In this document: positions 11,828-23,204 of the stretch, piece after piece
Layout of the letters: each line of letters starts with the position of its first letter
Numbering within the stretch: position 1 is the first letter of the stretch
Origin: an uncultured Clostridium sp.
GTDB lineage: Bacteria > Bacillota_A > Clostridia > TANB77 > CAG-508
NCBI GenBank assembly: GCA_948466265.1
Contig: CAOJZU010000002.1
Span: 62,001-126,000 of the forward strand
DNA length: 64,000 nt
Direction of reading: 5' to 3'
The notes under the pieces: generated by a model
What the model saw: only the letters and a program-made list of their open reading frames with translations
What the model was told of the DNA's origin: nothing
Databases searched by the model: none
Position numbers and translations under genes: made by a program

Positions 11828-12469
11828 ATGAAAAATAAGAAAGGTTTAAAAATATTTTTAATTATTATAGCATTAGTTGTAGTTATTTTAGCAATACACT
11901 TAATAAGAAACTTTATGATTATTAACAAAATCAATGAGAAACAAGAAGAATTATCAAAATCTAATAATTATTTCTATACTATTGAAAATAATGCAGGAAC
12001 TACAACGGAAGTTTATTATAAAGATGGAATAAGTAAGACTATTATAAAAACAAAAGATACTACAATGATAACTTGGTATGATGAAAAGACAAGGGAAACA
12101 ATTACTTATTGGCCACAAACAATGAAAGCAAGTGTTGGAACAGGTTTTGGAATAGTTCAACTGCAAACATTGAATACAGGAAATAATTTTATACTAGCAT
12201 TGCTTTCTAATATATCTTCAGATGAAGTAAATGGAGAAAAGTGTTATGTTGTAAAATTGAGTGGAGAAACAACATATATTAGTGAAGAAAGAGGAGTAAC
12301 ATTAAAAAGAGTAGGAGCAAAAGTAGTACAGAATGGAATAGAAACTGAATCAGTAGTAGAATATAAAGAGTGGAAAATTAATGAATTAACAGATGAAGAA
12401 ATGAGCAAACCTGATTTAACAGGATATGAAGTATCAAAGAGTGCAACAGGGTATGACTATCAGTATTAG
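11828..12469 (+). CDS. Hypothetical membrane-anchored outer-surface protein
   Basis: The 213-residue product has a single N-terminal TM helix (about 8-28) and an extracellular domain rich in beta-strands. The end of the soluble part contains VVEYKEWKINELTDEEM, a pattern seen in LolA/DUF-type lipoprotein-like domains, but no family is claimed. It has its own promoter (11752-11780), RBS GGGGG and a terminator, so it is a monocistronic cargo gene. Confidence 0.6.
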   Translation: MKNKKGLKIFLIIIALVVVILAIHLIRNFMIINKINEKQEELSKSNNYFYTIENNAGTTTEVYYKDGISKTIIKTKDTTMITWYDEKTRETITYWPQTMKASVGTGFGIVQLQTLNTGNNFILALLSNISSDEVNGEKCYVVKLSGETTYISEERGVTLKRVGAKVVQNGIETESVVEYKEWKINELTDEEMSKPDLTGYEVSKSATGYDYQY

Positions 12470-12479
12470 TATATGTTAC

Positions 12480-12517
12480 AAAATAGCATTTTCCAAAAAT
12501 GGTAAGTGCTATTTTTG
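12480..12517 (+). terminator. Rho-independent terminator
   Basis: AAAATAGCA pairs with TGCTATTTT, followed by T residues. Confidence 0.7.
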
Positions 12518-12580
12518 TTGTATCTATTATAGATTAGTGATATACTTATATATGAATATAAAAATAAAAGGAGATTTCCT

Positions 12581-14807
12581 ATGATAAAACTAAAGAATGT
12601 ATCAAAGTTTTATTACAACAAAGGGATTATTGGAACAGGATTTACGAAAGTAAATTTAGAATTTAAAATTGGAGAATTTGTCGCAATTACAGGAGAGTCT
12701 GGAAGTGGTAAAAGTACACTTTTAAATGTTATATCAGGATTAGACAGCTATGAAGAAGGCGAAATGTACATAGAAGGAAAAGAAACAAGCCATTACACAG
12801 AAAAAGAATTTGAAGAATATAGAAGAAAATACATAGCAAATATATTTCAAAACTTTAATTTAATAAATAGTTATACAGTTTATCAAAATGTAGAACTCAT
12901 TTTACTATTAAATGGATATAAGAAAAGTCAAGTTAAAGATAAAATACTAAAAATAATAGATCAAGTAGGACTAACAGAATTTAAGAATACAAAAGTATCA
13001 AAGCTATCAGGAGGACAAAAGCAGCGTGTCGCAATAGCAAGGGCAATGGTAAAAGATACTCCAATAATTGTTGCAGATGAACCAACACGGAAACTTAGAC
13101 ACAGAATCAGCAAAAGATGTAATAGAAATACTTAGAAAAGTCGCAAAAGATAAGTTAGTAATAATCGTAACACATAATTTAGAGCAAATAGAAGAATATG
13201 CAACAAGAATTATTAAAATGTATGATGGTAGAGTAGTAGAAGATAAAGAAATAAAACAAGTAGATAAGAGCATAAATGCAATGCCAAGTGAATTTAAGAA
13301 AATAACATTACTTAATAAGTATAGACTAGGAGCAAGAAACACATTTAATATATTGTCAAAATTCTTGTTACTATTTTTTGTATTCTTCTTTATAACGTCA
13401 GCAGTTTATACTGAATATGCAAGTTTTAAATTATATGAAGATATATCAAAAGATACAGTTAATTCTGCAATAGGGTTTAATGATCTTTCAGAAGAAAGAA
13501 TAATAGTAAATAAACAAGATAGGACATATTTTACAGATGCAGACTATGAAAAGATAAATGAAATTTCTAATATAGAAAAAATTATAAAAGATGATGTGTT
13601 TATAGACACAACATTTTCTTTAGAATCAATGCAAAATTCAATGTTTGTTAGTGGTGAGATTCGAGATATAAAGAATTTTGAAGGTAGACTAGATATAGGA
13701 AGAATGCCAGAGAATGATAATGAAGTTGTAATTATCTCAAACAGAAAAAGTTTTTATATAACAGATAGGTTAGATGAATTATTAAGAACTAAATTTAATT
13801 TGAGAGAGTTAGGAGATAAGCAATTCACAATAGTAGGAATAAAATTAAAAGAGAAAAACGATAACGATTATTATTATCCAATTTATGTATCAGAAAATGT
13901 AATTTCTACTTTAAGGGCCACAGCCAATAAGCAAATGAGCAATGTAAAAATATTATTTAATAATAAATATGAACAAGCAAATGTAACAAGTGGATATAGC
14001 TCAATGTATAATATATTACCAAGCAAAAATGTAGAAAAAGGACAGGCTATTGTTTTTGATAATATGAAATACCAATTATCAAAAGGTAGTATAAAAAATA
14101 AAGACTTAAATATATATGTAAACAATATTTATTATAATGATGAACTTAATTTAAAAATAAGTAATACATATACAAAATCAAATTTTAAAAGAATGACAGG
14201 ATATGATGACTATGATAATAACCAAACAAGCATATTTATAAATGAAGAAGAATACAACTCGCTATATGATAAACCATCATATCAATCTAGTGTATATGTA
14301 AAAGATGTAGATGATATAGAAAATACAATGAATGAATTAAAAAGTTTAGGATTAGAGCCAAAGAAAGTTACAGATTTTGTTGTGAATAATTGGGAATTAC
14401 AACAGCAATTTATAAAAATTGCAAAAGTTATTGTTACAATTATAGTAGTATTTGTATTATTCTTTATATCATATTTCATAATTAGAATTATACTAAAATC
14501 AAGGAATATATATTATACAACTTTAAGAATACTTGGAGCTACATCTAAAAGTATAAAGAAAATATTAGATATAGAGTTGTTTATCAATGCTAGTTTAGCA
14601 TACAGTGGAGTTTTAATATTTTTATATTTTGTAAAGAATGAAATTATAAATTTTGAATATATAGCAAGGCTTACAGATTATGTAGGATTTTTTGAATATG
14701 CTACATTATATTTAACCTTAATTATTATGTCGAAGTTAATTTCAAGGAGATTCTCTAAGAAGTTATTTAAGAAAACTGTTATAACGACATATAATGAGGA
14801 GGTGTAG
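12581..14807 (+). CDS. ABC transporter, ATPase fused to FtsX/MacB-like permease (one recoding site)
   Basis: This is a 741-residue ATPase-permease fusion. The N-terminal ATPase carries Walker A GESGSGKST, Q-loop IFQNFN, signature LSGGQKQR, Walker B IIVADEPT and H-loop THN. Reading requires skipping C13088, giving the invariant EPTGNLD D-loop. The C-terminal half has an extracytoplasmic domain between TM helices near residues 260-285 and three helices near the end, as in FtsX/MacB-type exporters. Such proteins often export peptides or confer peptide-antibiotic resistance; the substrate is unknown. It is paired with the next gene, 5 bp away. Confidence 0.88.
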
Positions 14808-14812
14808 TATAT

Positions 14813-17258
14813 ATGATAAAATTAGAAAGAATCAATAAATACTTTAATAGACACAGAAAAAATGAAATACATATAATAAATGATACATCACTCGAATTTG
14901 AGAATACAGGACTAATTGCAATACTTCGGAGAATCAGGAAGTGGAAAAACCACCCTTTTAAATGCAATAGGAGGACTTGATAAAGTAAATAGTGGAAATA
15001 TATACATAAATGGAAAGAAGATAACAAGAAGATTAGCATATACAGTAGATAAAGTAAGAAACTTAAATATTGGTTATATATTTCAAGATTATAAGTTGAT
15101 AGACAATATAAGTGTATTTGAAAATGTTGCAATGTCTCTAAAGATGATAGGTATAAAAGATAAAGAAGAAATTAAACAAAAGGTAGAATATGTACTAAGT
15201 ATTGTAAAAATGGATAGATATAAAAACAGACCAGCAGGAATGTTATCAGGAGGAGAAAGGCAAAGAGTCGCAATAGCAAGAGCAATCGTAAAAAATCCTA
15301 ATATTATAATAGCAGATGAACCAACAGGAAATTTAGACAGTAAAAATTCACTAGAAGTAATGAACATTATAAAAGCTATATCAAAAGATAAGTTAGTTAT
15401 TTTAGTAACGCATGAAACAGACTTAGCTGATTTTTATGCTTCAAGAATCATAAAGATTAAGGATGGAAAAATCGAAAAGGACTATGTAAACGATAGCGAT
15501 GGAACATTAGATTATAGAGTAGATAATAAAATATACTTAAAGGATCTGGAGAATATTCAAAAAATAAATTACAAAAAGTTAAATATGAATATTTATTCAG
15601 ATGATGAAGCAGCAGGAGAAGTAAATATAGTAATTAAAAATGGCAATATATACATAAAAACAAATAGGCACAAAGTAGAAGTTCTTGATGAAAATTCTAA
15701 TATAGAATTTGTAAATAGTCATTACAAAAAAGTAAATAAACAAGAGAGTCAGGAATATAAGTATGATTTAAGTAAAATAAGTAATCAAGATAAAAAAATA
15801 AAATATGCTTCAGTAAATGGATTTTTGAAGTCAATTTTAAATGGAATCAAGAAAATAGCTGATTATACTATATTAAAAAAGATATTGTTACTCGGATTTT
15901 TCGCATCAAGTATGTTTATTGTATATGCAGTATGTAATATTACAGGAATAAAAAATATTGAAGAGACTGATTTTATCACAATGAATAAAAACTATTTGCA
16001 AGTAGAAATGGAAAGTACAAGTGTAGATAAATTCCTTGAATATGAGGAATTAGCTTGCATAGATTACATTATACCAGGAGACAGTATGGTAAGCTTTAAA
16101 ATGAAATTTGATAAATACTATCAAACAGCAAGAAATACAGTAGAAATCACAGGATCGTTAGTAAGTGATGATAAGATAAGTCAAGAAAATTTAATACAAG
16201 GGAGAATGCCAGAAAATGAATATGAAATTGTAGTTGATAAAAAAGTAATAGACAATGCAATTAATGGAGAAGGAATAGGAAGGTATATGGGAGTAAAAGA
16301 TATTAGCGAACTTTTAAATAAAAATGTATCAATAGACAATATGAAAGATTTTACAATAGTAGGTATTGCCAATGAATTTACTCCAACAATTTATGCAAAG
16401 AAAAGTATATTTGTAAATCTGCTAAATAGTTCACAAACAAGAGGAAATACATTCTTCTCTATGGATGTATCACAAGAAAATACAGATGGGGAAATATTAG
16501 ACTATAATTTATATTTAGATGATATTACACTTACCAAAGGAAGAATGCCAGAAGCAGATTATGAAGTTATTGTAAATAAAGTAAATCAGGATCAAATGAA
16601 ATTAAATAAAACAATAAAAACAAAGATAAATGGGAAAGAACTTAAAGTAGTAGGCTATTATGAAAGCAAAACTAATAAACAAAGCTATTTAGTAAACACA
16701 AATACTGTAAAATATAATGTTATTACTAATAAGAATGGTATGATAATATACCCTAATAATGAAACTGAAGCTATCCAAATATTAAGGAATCAAGAAAAGT
16801 TGAATTTGTTTAATAGATATGAAAGAGATAAGGAAAATTATATAGATAAAAAACAGGAGAGTATTACAAGTACAGTGATTTTTGCAGGTACGATTCTTGC
16901 AATATCATTAATAGAAATTTATCTAATGACGAGAGCCTCATTCCTATCAAGAATAAAGGAGATTGGAGTGCTTAGAGCTATTGGAGTAAAAAAACTAGAT
17001 ATTTATAAAATGTTTTTAGGAGAAATTTTAGCAATTACTACATTAGCAGGGATGCCAGGTGTAATTCTTATGACATATATATTAAAAGCTATAACAAAGG
17101 TATCGTATATGTCAAAAATGTATATTGTAAGTTTAAGTACAGTTGGTACAGCCATTTTAATAATATATGGATTTAATATAATTGTAGGGCTATTACCACT
17201 ATTTAAAGTATTAAGAAAAACACCTGCTAGAATACTTGCAAGACATGATGTAGATTAA
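14813..17258 (+). CDS. ABC transporter, second ATPase-permease fusion (one recoding site)
   Basis: This 814-residue partner of the preceding transporter has Walker A GESGSGKTT, signature LSGGERQR, Walker B IIIADEPT and an intact EPTGNLD. Continuous reading requires skipping C14927, directly before the first glycine of Walker A (AILGESGSGK). The permease half has one TM helix near residue 350, a large extracellular region, and three C-terminal helices. RBS GAGGAGGTG is 8 bp before ATG 14813. The two ABC proteins probably form a heterodimer. Each has its recoding site where the other has a plain GGA. Confidence 0.88.
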
Positions 17259-17282
17259 AAAAATATCATAGTTGGAGTAATA

Positions 17283-18020
17283 ATGGATAATAAAGAAGAT
17301 CGGAAGAAAATTGAAGAATACATAGATAACAGAAACGCAGAAATGTTGTCAAAATATAAAATTGATATTAACCAAGACGTAGGAAAAAGAATAGAACGAA
17401 GTAAGAAAAATAAAAAAATCATCAAAAGAATAATTATAATAGCAATTATTATACTAATTTATAATGTGATATATAGTATATATAATATTTGGGCTTCAAG
17501 AGCAAGAAGAGAGAGGCTACAATCATTTTTAGGAATTGTTACAGAGACAGAAGAAAAAATAAATATATTTGGAAATGGTTGTTACAGTTATAAAATTATT
17601 GATATTCCAGATACTGAAATACATGTAGAGTTCGATATATTTAGGGATATTTTTATTGAAGATAGTGATGAGAGGCTTTGCAAATATTATTTTGAAAAAT
17701 GGGAAGATAACGGAAAAGAAAAATTTACAATAAGTGAAAGTTATGATGATTGCAAAGGATTCTTATATAAAAAGAAGAAGTGGATTTTGAATTACCAAAT
17801 GTATATAGAAGTAAATACTTATGAAGAAGCAATAGAGGCGATAGATACAATTATAAGGTTTAAAGAATATGCAGGAGATAAGGTATATTTTGGCAACAAT
17901 GTTTATATTAAAGCAAATGAACATATAATCATACCACAGGTTATAAGTTCGCAAAGTGCTGATTCAATAAGAGAATATATGCAAGAAGAATGTTTAAAGA
18001 TATTTCAAAATGAATCGTAA
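17283..18020 (+). CDS. Hypothetical membrane protein; carries the only arginine-like in-frame CGG
   Basis: The 245-residue protein has a basic N terminus, one TM helix (about 50-70) and a soluble C-terminal domain of unknown family. Codon 7 (17301-17303) is an in-frame CGG followed by AAG. Here skipping C would give a stop after about 14 codons, so CGG would have to be read as a normal codon. Alternatively, translation begins downstream, for example at ATG 17343, which lacks an obvious RBS, whereas GGAG lies well placed before 17283. It follows the ABC pair by 24 bp and is probably co-transcribed. Confidence 0.6.
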   Translation: MDNKEDRKKIEEYIDNRNAEMLSKYKIDINQDVGKRIERSKKNKKIIKRIIIIAIIILIYNVIYSIYNIWASRARRERLQSFLGIVTETEEKINIFGNGCYSYKIIDIPDTEIHVEFDIFRDIFIEDSDERLCKYYFEKWEDNGKEKFTISESYDDCKGFLYKKKKWILNYQMYIEVNTYEEAIEAIDTIIRFKEYAGDKVYFGNNVYIKANEHIIIPQVISSQSADSIREYMQEECLKIFQNES

Positions 18021-18028
18021 CAACAACT

Positions 18029-18084
18029 TACAATAAGTAGGGCAGGTAATTAAGTTGAAAATTACTTGTTTCTTATGGTATAAT
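18029..18084 (+). promoter_or_regulatory. Hairpin-promoter element, copy 1
   Basis: TTACAATAAGTAGGGCAG, a hairpin with TTGAAA (18055-18060) inside it, and TATAAT (18079-18084) 18 bp later. It is nearly the same as 29549-29601. It would end upstream transcription and start the Vat-like gene. Confidence 0.65.
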
Positions 18085-18131
18085 CAAAACAGAAAATAGT
18101 CATTTATTGTTAGAAACGGAGGAATAAGTAT

Positions 18132-18768
18132 ATGAAATTTGGACCAGACCCCAATAGCAAATTTCCAAATCCTGATATTAAAGAAATTTGTTTTATAAAA
18201 AATGTAATAACAAGACCTAATATTATAGTTGGAGATTACACTTATTATGATGACAAAAATGGAGCTGATAAATTTGAAGAACACGTAACACACCATTACG
18301 AATTTATTGGAGACAAGCTAATTATAGGTAAGTTTTGTCAAATAGCTTCTGGAGTTGAGTTTATAATGAATGGTGCTAACCACTGTATGAATAGAATAAC
18401 AACATATCCATTTAATATAATGAAAAATGGCTGGGAAAAGACTACTCCTACAATGGAAGATTTACCATTAAAAGGGGATACTGTAATAGGAAATGATGTA
18501 TGGATTGGTCAGAATGTAACAGTAATGCCGGGAGTTCATATAGGAAATGGTGCAATAATTGGTGCAAATTCAGTTGTTACAAGAGATATTCCATCATACT
18601 ATATCGCAGCTCGGAAATCCTTGCACTATTGTTAAGGAAAGATTTAATGATGAATTTGCTGAATATTTAGAACAAATACAATGGTGGAATTGGGATGCTG
18701 AAAAGATATTCAATAATTTAGAAATATTATGCAGTAACGATATACGAAGAATTAAAGAAATACAATAA
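18132..18768 (+). CDS. vat-like: Vat-type streptogramin A/xenobiotic O-acetyltransferase (one recoding site)
   Basis: This hexapeptide-repeat acetyltransferase has the full Vat pattern: N-terminal GDYTYYDDKNG, IGKFCQIASGVEFIMNGANH with the catalytic His, TYPFN, NGWEK, IGNDVWIGQNVTVMPGV, GAIIGANSVV and WWNW near the C end. Skipping C18612 restores the AAGNPCTIVK segment and a normal length of 211 residues. Vat enzymes acetylate group A streptogramins; related XATs act on other hydroxyl acceptors, so resistance is likely but not proven. RBS GGAGGA precedes ATG 18132. Without recoding the protein lacks its C-terminal helix. Confidence 0.85.
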
Positions 18769-18800
18769 TAGCGATAAATTAATCAATATGATTCTATAAG

Positions 18801-18840
18801 AAGATACAAGAGCTAAAAACTTTTGTATCTTCTATTTTTT
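18801..18840 (+). terminator. Rho-independent terminator
   Basis: AAGATACAA and TTGTATCTT flank a 13-nt loop, followed by a T run. Confidence 0.8.
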
Positions 18841-18860
18841 TAACAAAGGAGGAACAAAAT

Positions 18861-19479
18861 ATGCAAAAAGAAATTCTAACAGAGTTAGAAGATTTAAGAG
18901 ATGAAACAGAGTTTATATTAAATAATAAAGAAATAGTTGAAAATAAACACTTTGAAAACTATTTAAGAAGTTTAGAAAGGATAAGATATAACATATTTAA
19001 TAAAATCAGCTCTAACGAGAAATATGAAGCAAATAAGTATAACCAAATTGAATATGTGAATAAAAATTATAATGCAACATTGGAAAATGATGTACTGAAG
19101 ATACAAATTCCAGAGGTATTACCAAAATTCAAAAATATTAATGGTTATGCGTATAAAAACATAATGCTTAATGTGAGAGATAGCACAAAAAAATATCAAG
19201 GTTTATTTGGCAACGAATTAGTATTTGTTTTTATAAAAATAGTAGAGAATCAAAAGAATAATGATATAGATAATAAGTTTGTAAAACCTATTGTAGATCG
19301 GACTTGTATTATCAAAGGTGATAGAAGATGACAACATAAGCAATATGTTTTATGGAGTTTTAGGCAAAACAGAAAAAAAGAAAAAGCCATATACAGAAGT
19401 TTATGTTTTTCGAGCTAAAGAAATATTAGAGTGGATACAAAAGATAACTCAAACGGATATGCTAAAAGTGTCCGAATAG
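18861..19479 (+). CDS. RusA-like/DUF6100-type protein (one recoding site)
   Basis: This protein of about 205 residues has an N-terminal helical part and a C-terminal part resembling RusA-family Holliday-junction resolvases: NNDIDNKFVKPIVDG, then EDDNISNM and PYTEVYVF. Conserved acidic residues D and DD are present. Reading requires skipping C19299 at the VDGLVLSK glycine. The family call is by pattern recall and moderate. It may process recombination intermediates of the element. RBS AAAGGAGG. Confidence 0.55.
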
Positions 19480-19612
19480 GTACTTTTTTTGAATTTTTGA
19501 AGCGGATATTTTAGATATATTCAAAAAACTCAAAAATAAAGCAAAACTAAAAATTAAATTGTGTCAAGGTCAAAGGGGGTAAAACAGTGTAAGGGGTACA
19601 AGAGAAAAAAAG

Positions 19613-19624
19613 AGTGTGTATAAT
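19613..19624 (+). promoter_or_regulatory. Probable extended -10 promoter
   Basis: GTGTGTATAAT gives an extended -10 (TATAAT 19619-19624) about 30 bp before the GTG start of the next gene. The -35 is poor. Confidence 0.4.
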
Positions 19625-19650
19625 GTCATTGATGCAGGAAAGGAGCAAAG

Positions 19651-20560
19651 GTGAGATTAACACGGTAAAGATATAGAGGTACTAACATTCTTAGGAAAGT
19701 ATAAGCTAATGTTTGGAGTAGACTGTAAGAGAATATATAAGGCAAAGGATTATCATAGGAAAAGGCTTAAGGTATTAGAAAAAGAAAGATATATAAGAAG
19801 AGTAAACAAGCTATATATTAAGCTAGATGATAAAGGGACAAAACTTGTAAGGAAGTTTGGATATGATTACAGCTTTCAATGTAGAAGCAAAGAATATATG
19901 GAAAGAATGAGAGAAATAGCAAAAATAGCAGGAATTACAATAGATAGTGATATTGATTTTATAGCAAGTTGGAATCTTAAGGAAAGTAATGAACTTACAA
20001 ATAGAGGAAGAAAATACTTAGGCAAAATGATATACCAGGAGAAAGAAACTTATATATACTATATTGCAAAAGATAAACAAATAGGATATATAACACAAGT
20101 AATAAATGACATACAGAAGATGACAGCAGATAAAAATGTAATAATCTTTATGGAAAATTTAGAACTATTGAGTAAAAATCAAAAATATGTGTTTGGAAAG
20201 GAATCAACAGTTGTAATAAAATATACAAATAGAAATTTGCAAATTCTAAAAGAGCTTATAAACTTAGAAATCTATGAAACAATAAAGAAAATTTATGATA
20301 ACAGAGAAATACTATTATCAAATTGGGGAAAAGCAAATTATATGACAGAAGATAAAGATTATATTATTTTAATGCCATTTATAGATACAGAAAAATTACA
20401 TGAATTAAATGTATTTTTTAATAAAAAGACAAATGAAGATAAGAAAATAAACATTATAACACTATCAGAAAATACAGAGAAGATAAGAGAAATATTAATA
20501 AAAGACGTAAAGTTTATTGAATTAGATAATTGGTTAGGGGGCATATTTGATGAAAGATAA
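19651..20560 (+). CDS. Winged-helix replication-relaxation-like protein (recoding at codon 5)
   Basis: The start is GTG 19651, with AAGGAG 9 bp upstream. The fifth codon is CGG (19663-19665) followed by TAA, so without recoding the product would be a five-residue peptide. Skipping C19663 gives RLTGKDIEVLTFLGKY, a typical first helix of replication-relaxation/MobC-type winged-helix proteins, and 302 residues in all. The N-terminal 90 residues form the HTH (CKRIYKAKDYHRKRLKVLEK, then a wing). The rest is unassigned. Located directly before virD4 with overlapping ends, it is probably a transfer accessory protein. The extended start was predicted by the CGG rule. Confidence 0.7.
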
Positions 20561-22334
20561 AAAAAGCAAAATAGCTTTATTTTTTTTGCTATCGTATATT
20601 GTCTTAGTACCAATTATAAATGGTTTTTTGAAACTGTTAGAAAAGAGCTTTGGAACAAACTTAAATACAATAGATATAAACATATTTAATTTGTTTACGG
20701 TTGTATTTAGAAATGGAATCATATTAATTAGTTGGCTAATAATAAATGTAGTTATTATACTAATTGTAAAGAATCTAATAATAACAAAAGAAAATGCAAA
20801 AATAGAGGTAGAGGGAATAAATTTTAAAGAAAAAGACCGGAACCTTTGGAACAGCAAATTGGGCTACTAAAAAAGAAATACAAGAATATTTAAGTATAGG
20901 AAAAAGAGATGGAATAATACTTGGAGAAACAGAAGATGGAGAAGTTATCACCCTACCAATAAATACATATTTGAATAAAAATATTGCTGTATTTGGCTCT
21001 AGTGGAAGCGGAAAGTCAAGAGGCTTTGCGATACCTAATTGTATTGAACTAGTACAAGAAAAATTACAAAAAGCAGTTGAAATAAATATGAGCTTAGTTG
21101 TTACTGATCCAAAACGGAGAACTTTATAGAAAACTAGCAAAATATCTTGAAAGTAAGGACTATGATGTAAAAGTATTCAATTTAGTAAATCCAAATTTTT
21201 CACATGGTACAAGATTCATTAAATTTGTTGAGGACGAAACTGATGCTCAAATATTTTCTCAAATAGTTATTGAAGGTACGCAGCTAAATAGAAAAGCGAG
21301 CGGAGATGAGTTTTGGAACAGAGGAGAACAAAATTTACTAAAAGCATTACTGTTGTACGTAATTAACTATGAAACAGAGAAAAACAAAAATATGGGTTTT
21401 ATCTATGATATTCTGGCAAGTGGAAACATAAATAAAATCGATAGGATATTTGAAAACACAGATGGTCCTACAAGATTAAGCTATAACATATATGCGCAGG
21501 CAACAGACATAGTAAAACAAAGTGTGGTTACAGGTCTTGCAACAAGATTACAGATATTTCAAACTGATAAAATAAGAAATATTACGAATAAGGATGAAAT
21601 AAAATTTGAAAATATAGGAAATAAAAAATCTTGCGTATTTGTAGTTACAAGTGATACGAATAGTGCATTTGATTTCTTATCTACATTATTTTTCTCATTT
21701 CTATTTATAAAACTAATAAAACAAGCAGATGAAAACTCAGAAGGTAGATTAAAAGTTGAAACTGTATTTATGTTAGACGAGTTTACAAATATTCGGAAGA
21801 ATAGTAGATTTCGAAAAAAAACTAGCGACAACAAGAAGCAGAGGAATCAATATATTTATGATATTTCAAAATATAGCACAACTAAAAAACAGATATGATA
21901 ATGATGTTTGGCAAGAGATTCTAGGTAATGCAGATACAAAAATATGTATGCGGTTGCCGGAGATATGCTAACAGCCGAATACATAACTAAATTATTAGGA
22001 GTTGCAACAGTAAAAACAAATTCAATAAGAAAAATAGCTCGGTTTTGATGGCAAATTTACTTATGGTATGGAAAACATAGGAACAAGTGTAAGAAACCTA
22101 ATGAACTCAGATGAATTAATAAAATTAGACAACAATATAGAAATTATAATAGAGAGAGGTAGAAAACCTATTAAATGTAAAAAATATGATTATTCAAAAC
22201 ATGAAGAAGCTCACAAATTAGAAGATATAACAATAGAGGAGCAAAGAAAACGATTCAAAGAAAATTTAGGAATAGAAAATACACAAAAGAAGATGCAAGA
22301 AGAAAAGAAAAAATACAGTTTTAAAGATTTTTAA
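20550..22334 (+). CDS. virD4: VirD4-like coupling protein (six recoding sites)
   Basis: This DNA-pumping ATPase couples the relaxosome to the T4SS channel. Two N-terminal TM helices (about 8-30 and 45-70) are followed by GTFGTANWATKKEI, Walker A SGSGKSRG, DPKGELYRKLAKYL, Walker B MLDEFTNIGR, ATTRSRGINIFMIFQN, and the MGCGDMLTAEYI block. Full reading (about 592 residues) needs C skipped at 20838, 21115, 21794, 21951, 21958 and 22040. Two of these are only 7 bp apart. Each recreates a family-conserved glycine. ATG 20550 overlaps the upstream gene. Its distance from virB4 fits Firmicutes ICE layouts. Confidence 0.92.
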
Positions 22335-22369
22335 AAGTTATAAGACATTACTTATAGCTTTATTTTTTT
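22334..22369 (+). terminator. Rho-independent terminator
   Basis: AAAGTTATAAG pairs (one G-U) with CTTATAGCTTT, then a T run. Confidence 0.75.
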
Positions 22370-22388
22370 AGAAAAGAAGGTGAAAATT

Positions 22389-23204
22389 ATGACAGAGGAA
22401 TTACAAGAAAAAATAATATGGCAAAATGTTAATTCTTCTAAAGAAAAAGGAAAAATTTTAACAGGAAAAATAGTTGCAATAGAAGTAGAAAAAATGAGGG
22501 AAGATGAAATTGTTTGTGCTATTGTAGATTTTAAAGGTATAAAAGTGTTAGTACCAGCTACAGAAATGATAGTAGGCGGCAAAAATGAAAAGAACGTAAT
22601 TAGAAATATGATGGGAGCAGAGATAAAATTTATTGTAATGGAAACGGATGAAGAAACATCGAAAGCGGTAGGCTCAAGAATAAAAGCAATGCAGCGACTA
22701 AAAGAAATCAATTTAAAAAAATTACAAGTAGGGGATAAAATATACGGAAAAGTTATAGGAGTTTGGAAAAAGTATATAAGGTTAGAATGTGTGGGTATAG
22801 ATTTTTTAATTGATGCAAAAGATTTGCAATATGGGTATATTGAAGATGTTTCTAAAATTTATAAAATAAACGAACCAATAAAAATAGTAATTAAAGAAAT
22901 ATCTGAAGAAAATCAAAACATGAAAATATCTGTAAAAGAATTATTAGAAGATCCATTTAAAAATATTAGAGCAAATTTTACAGAAAAAGGCGAATATTTA
23001 GCAAGTATTACAGGTTATACCAAAAACGGAATATTTGCAAATATCGCACAAGGTGTAGATACAGTATGCACACTTCCTACTTGGCTTGATAGGCCACCAC
23101 TACCGAAAGAAAAAGTAATAGTTAAGATTTATAAAATACTTCCTGAAAAAAGGAAAATTTATAGTTCTATAATTAAAGTAATTGGAAGTGATGTTAATGA
23201 CTGA
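22389..23204 (+). CDS. S1-domain RNA-binding protein
   Basis: This 271-residue protein has at least two S1/OB-like units: GKILTGKIVAIEVEK near the N terminus, and VGDKIYGKVIGVWKKYIRL with IKEISEENQNMKISV in the middle. S1 domains bind single-stranded RNA. Similar proteins occur in clostridial ICEs, but their role is unknown. ATG 22389 is preferred over GTG 22380 because AGAAGGTG is the RBS. Several CGG triplets occur out of frame without consequence. A translational role connected to CGG recoding is possible but is speculation. Confidence 0.65.
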   Translation: MTEELQEKIIWQNVNSSKEKGKILTGKIVAIEVEKMREDEIVCAIVDFKGIKVLVPATEMIVGGKNEKNVIRNMMGAEIKFIVMETDEETSKAVGSRIKAMQRLKEINLKKLQVGDKIYGKVIGVWKKYIRLECVGIDFLIDAKDLQYGYIEDVSKIYKINEPIKIVIKEISEENQNMKISVKELLEDPFKNIRANFTEKGEYLASITGYTKNGIFANIAQGVDTVCTLPTWLDRPPLPKEKVIVKIYKILPEKRKIYSSIIKVIGSDVND

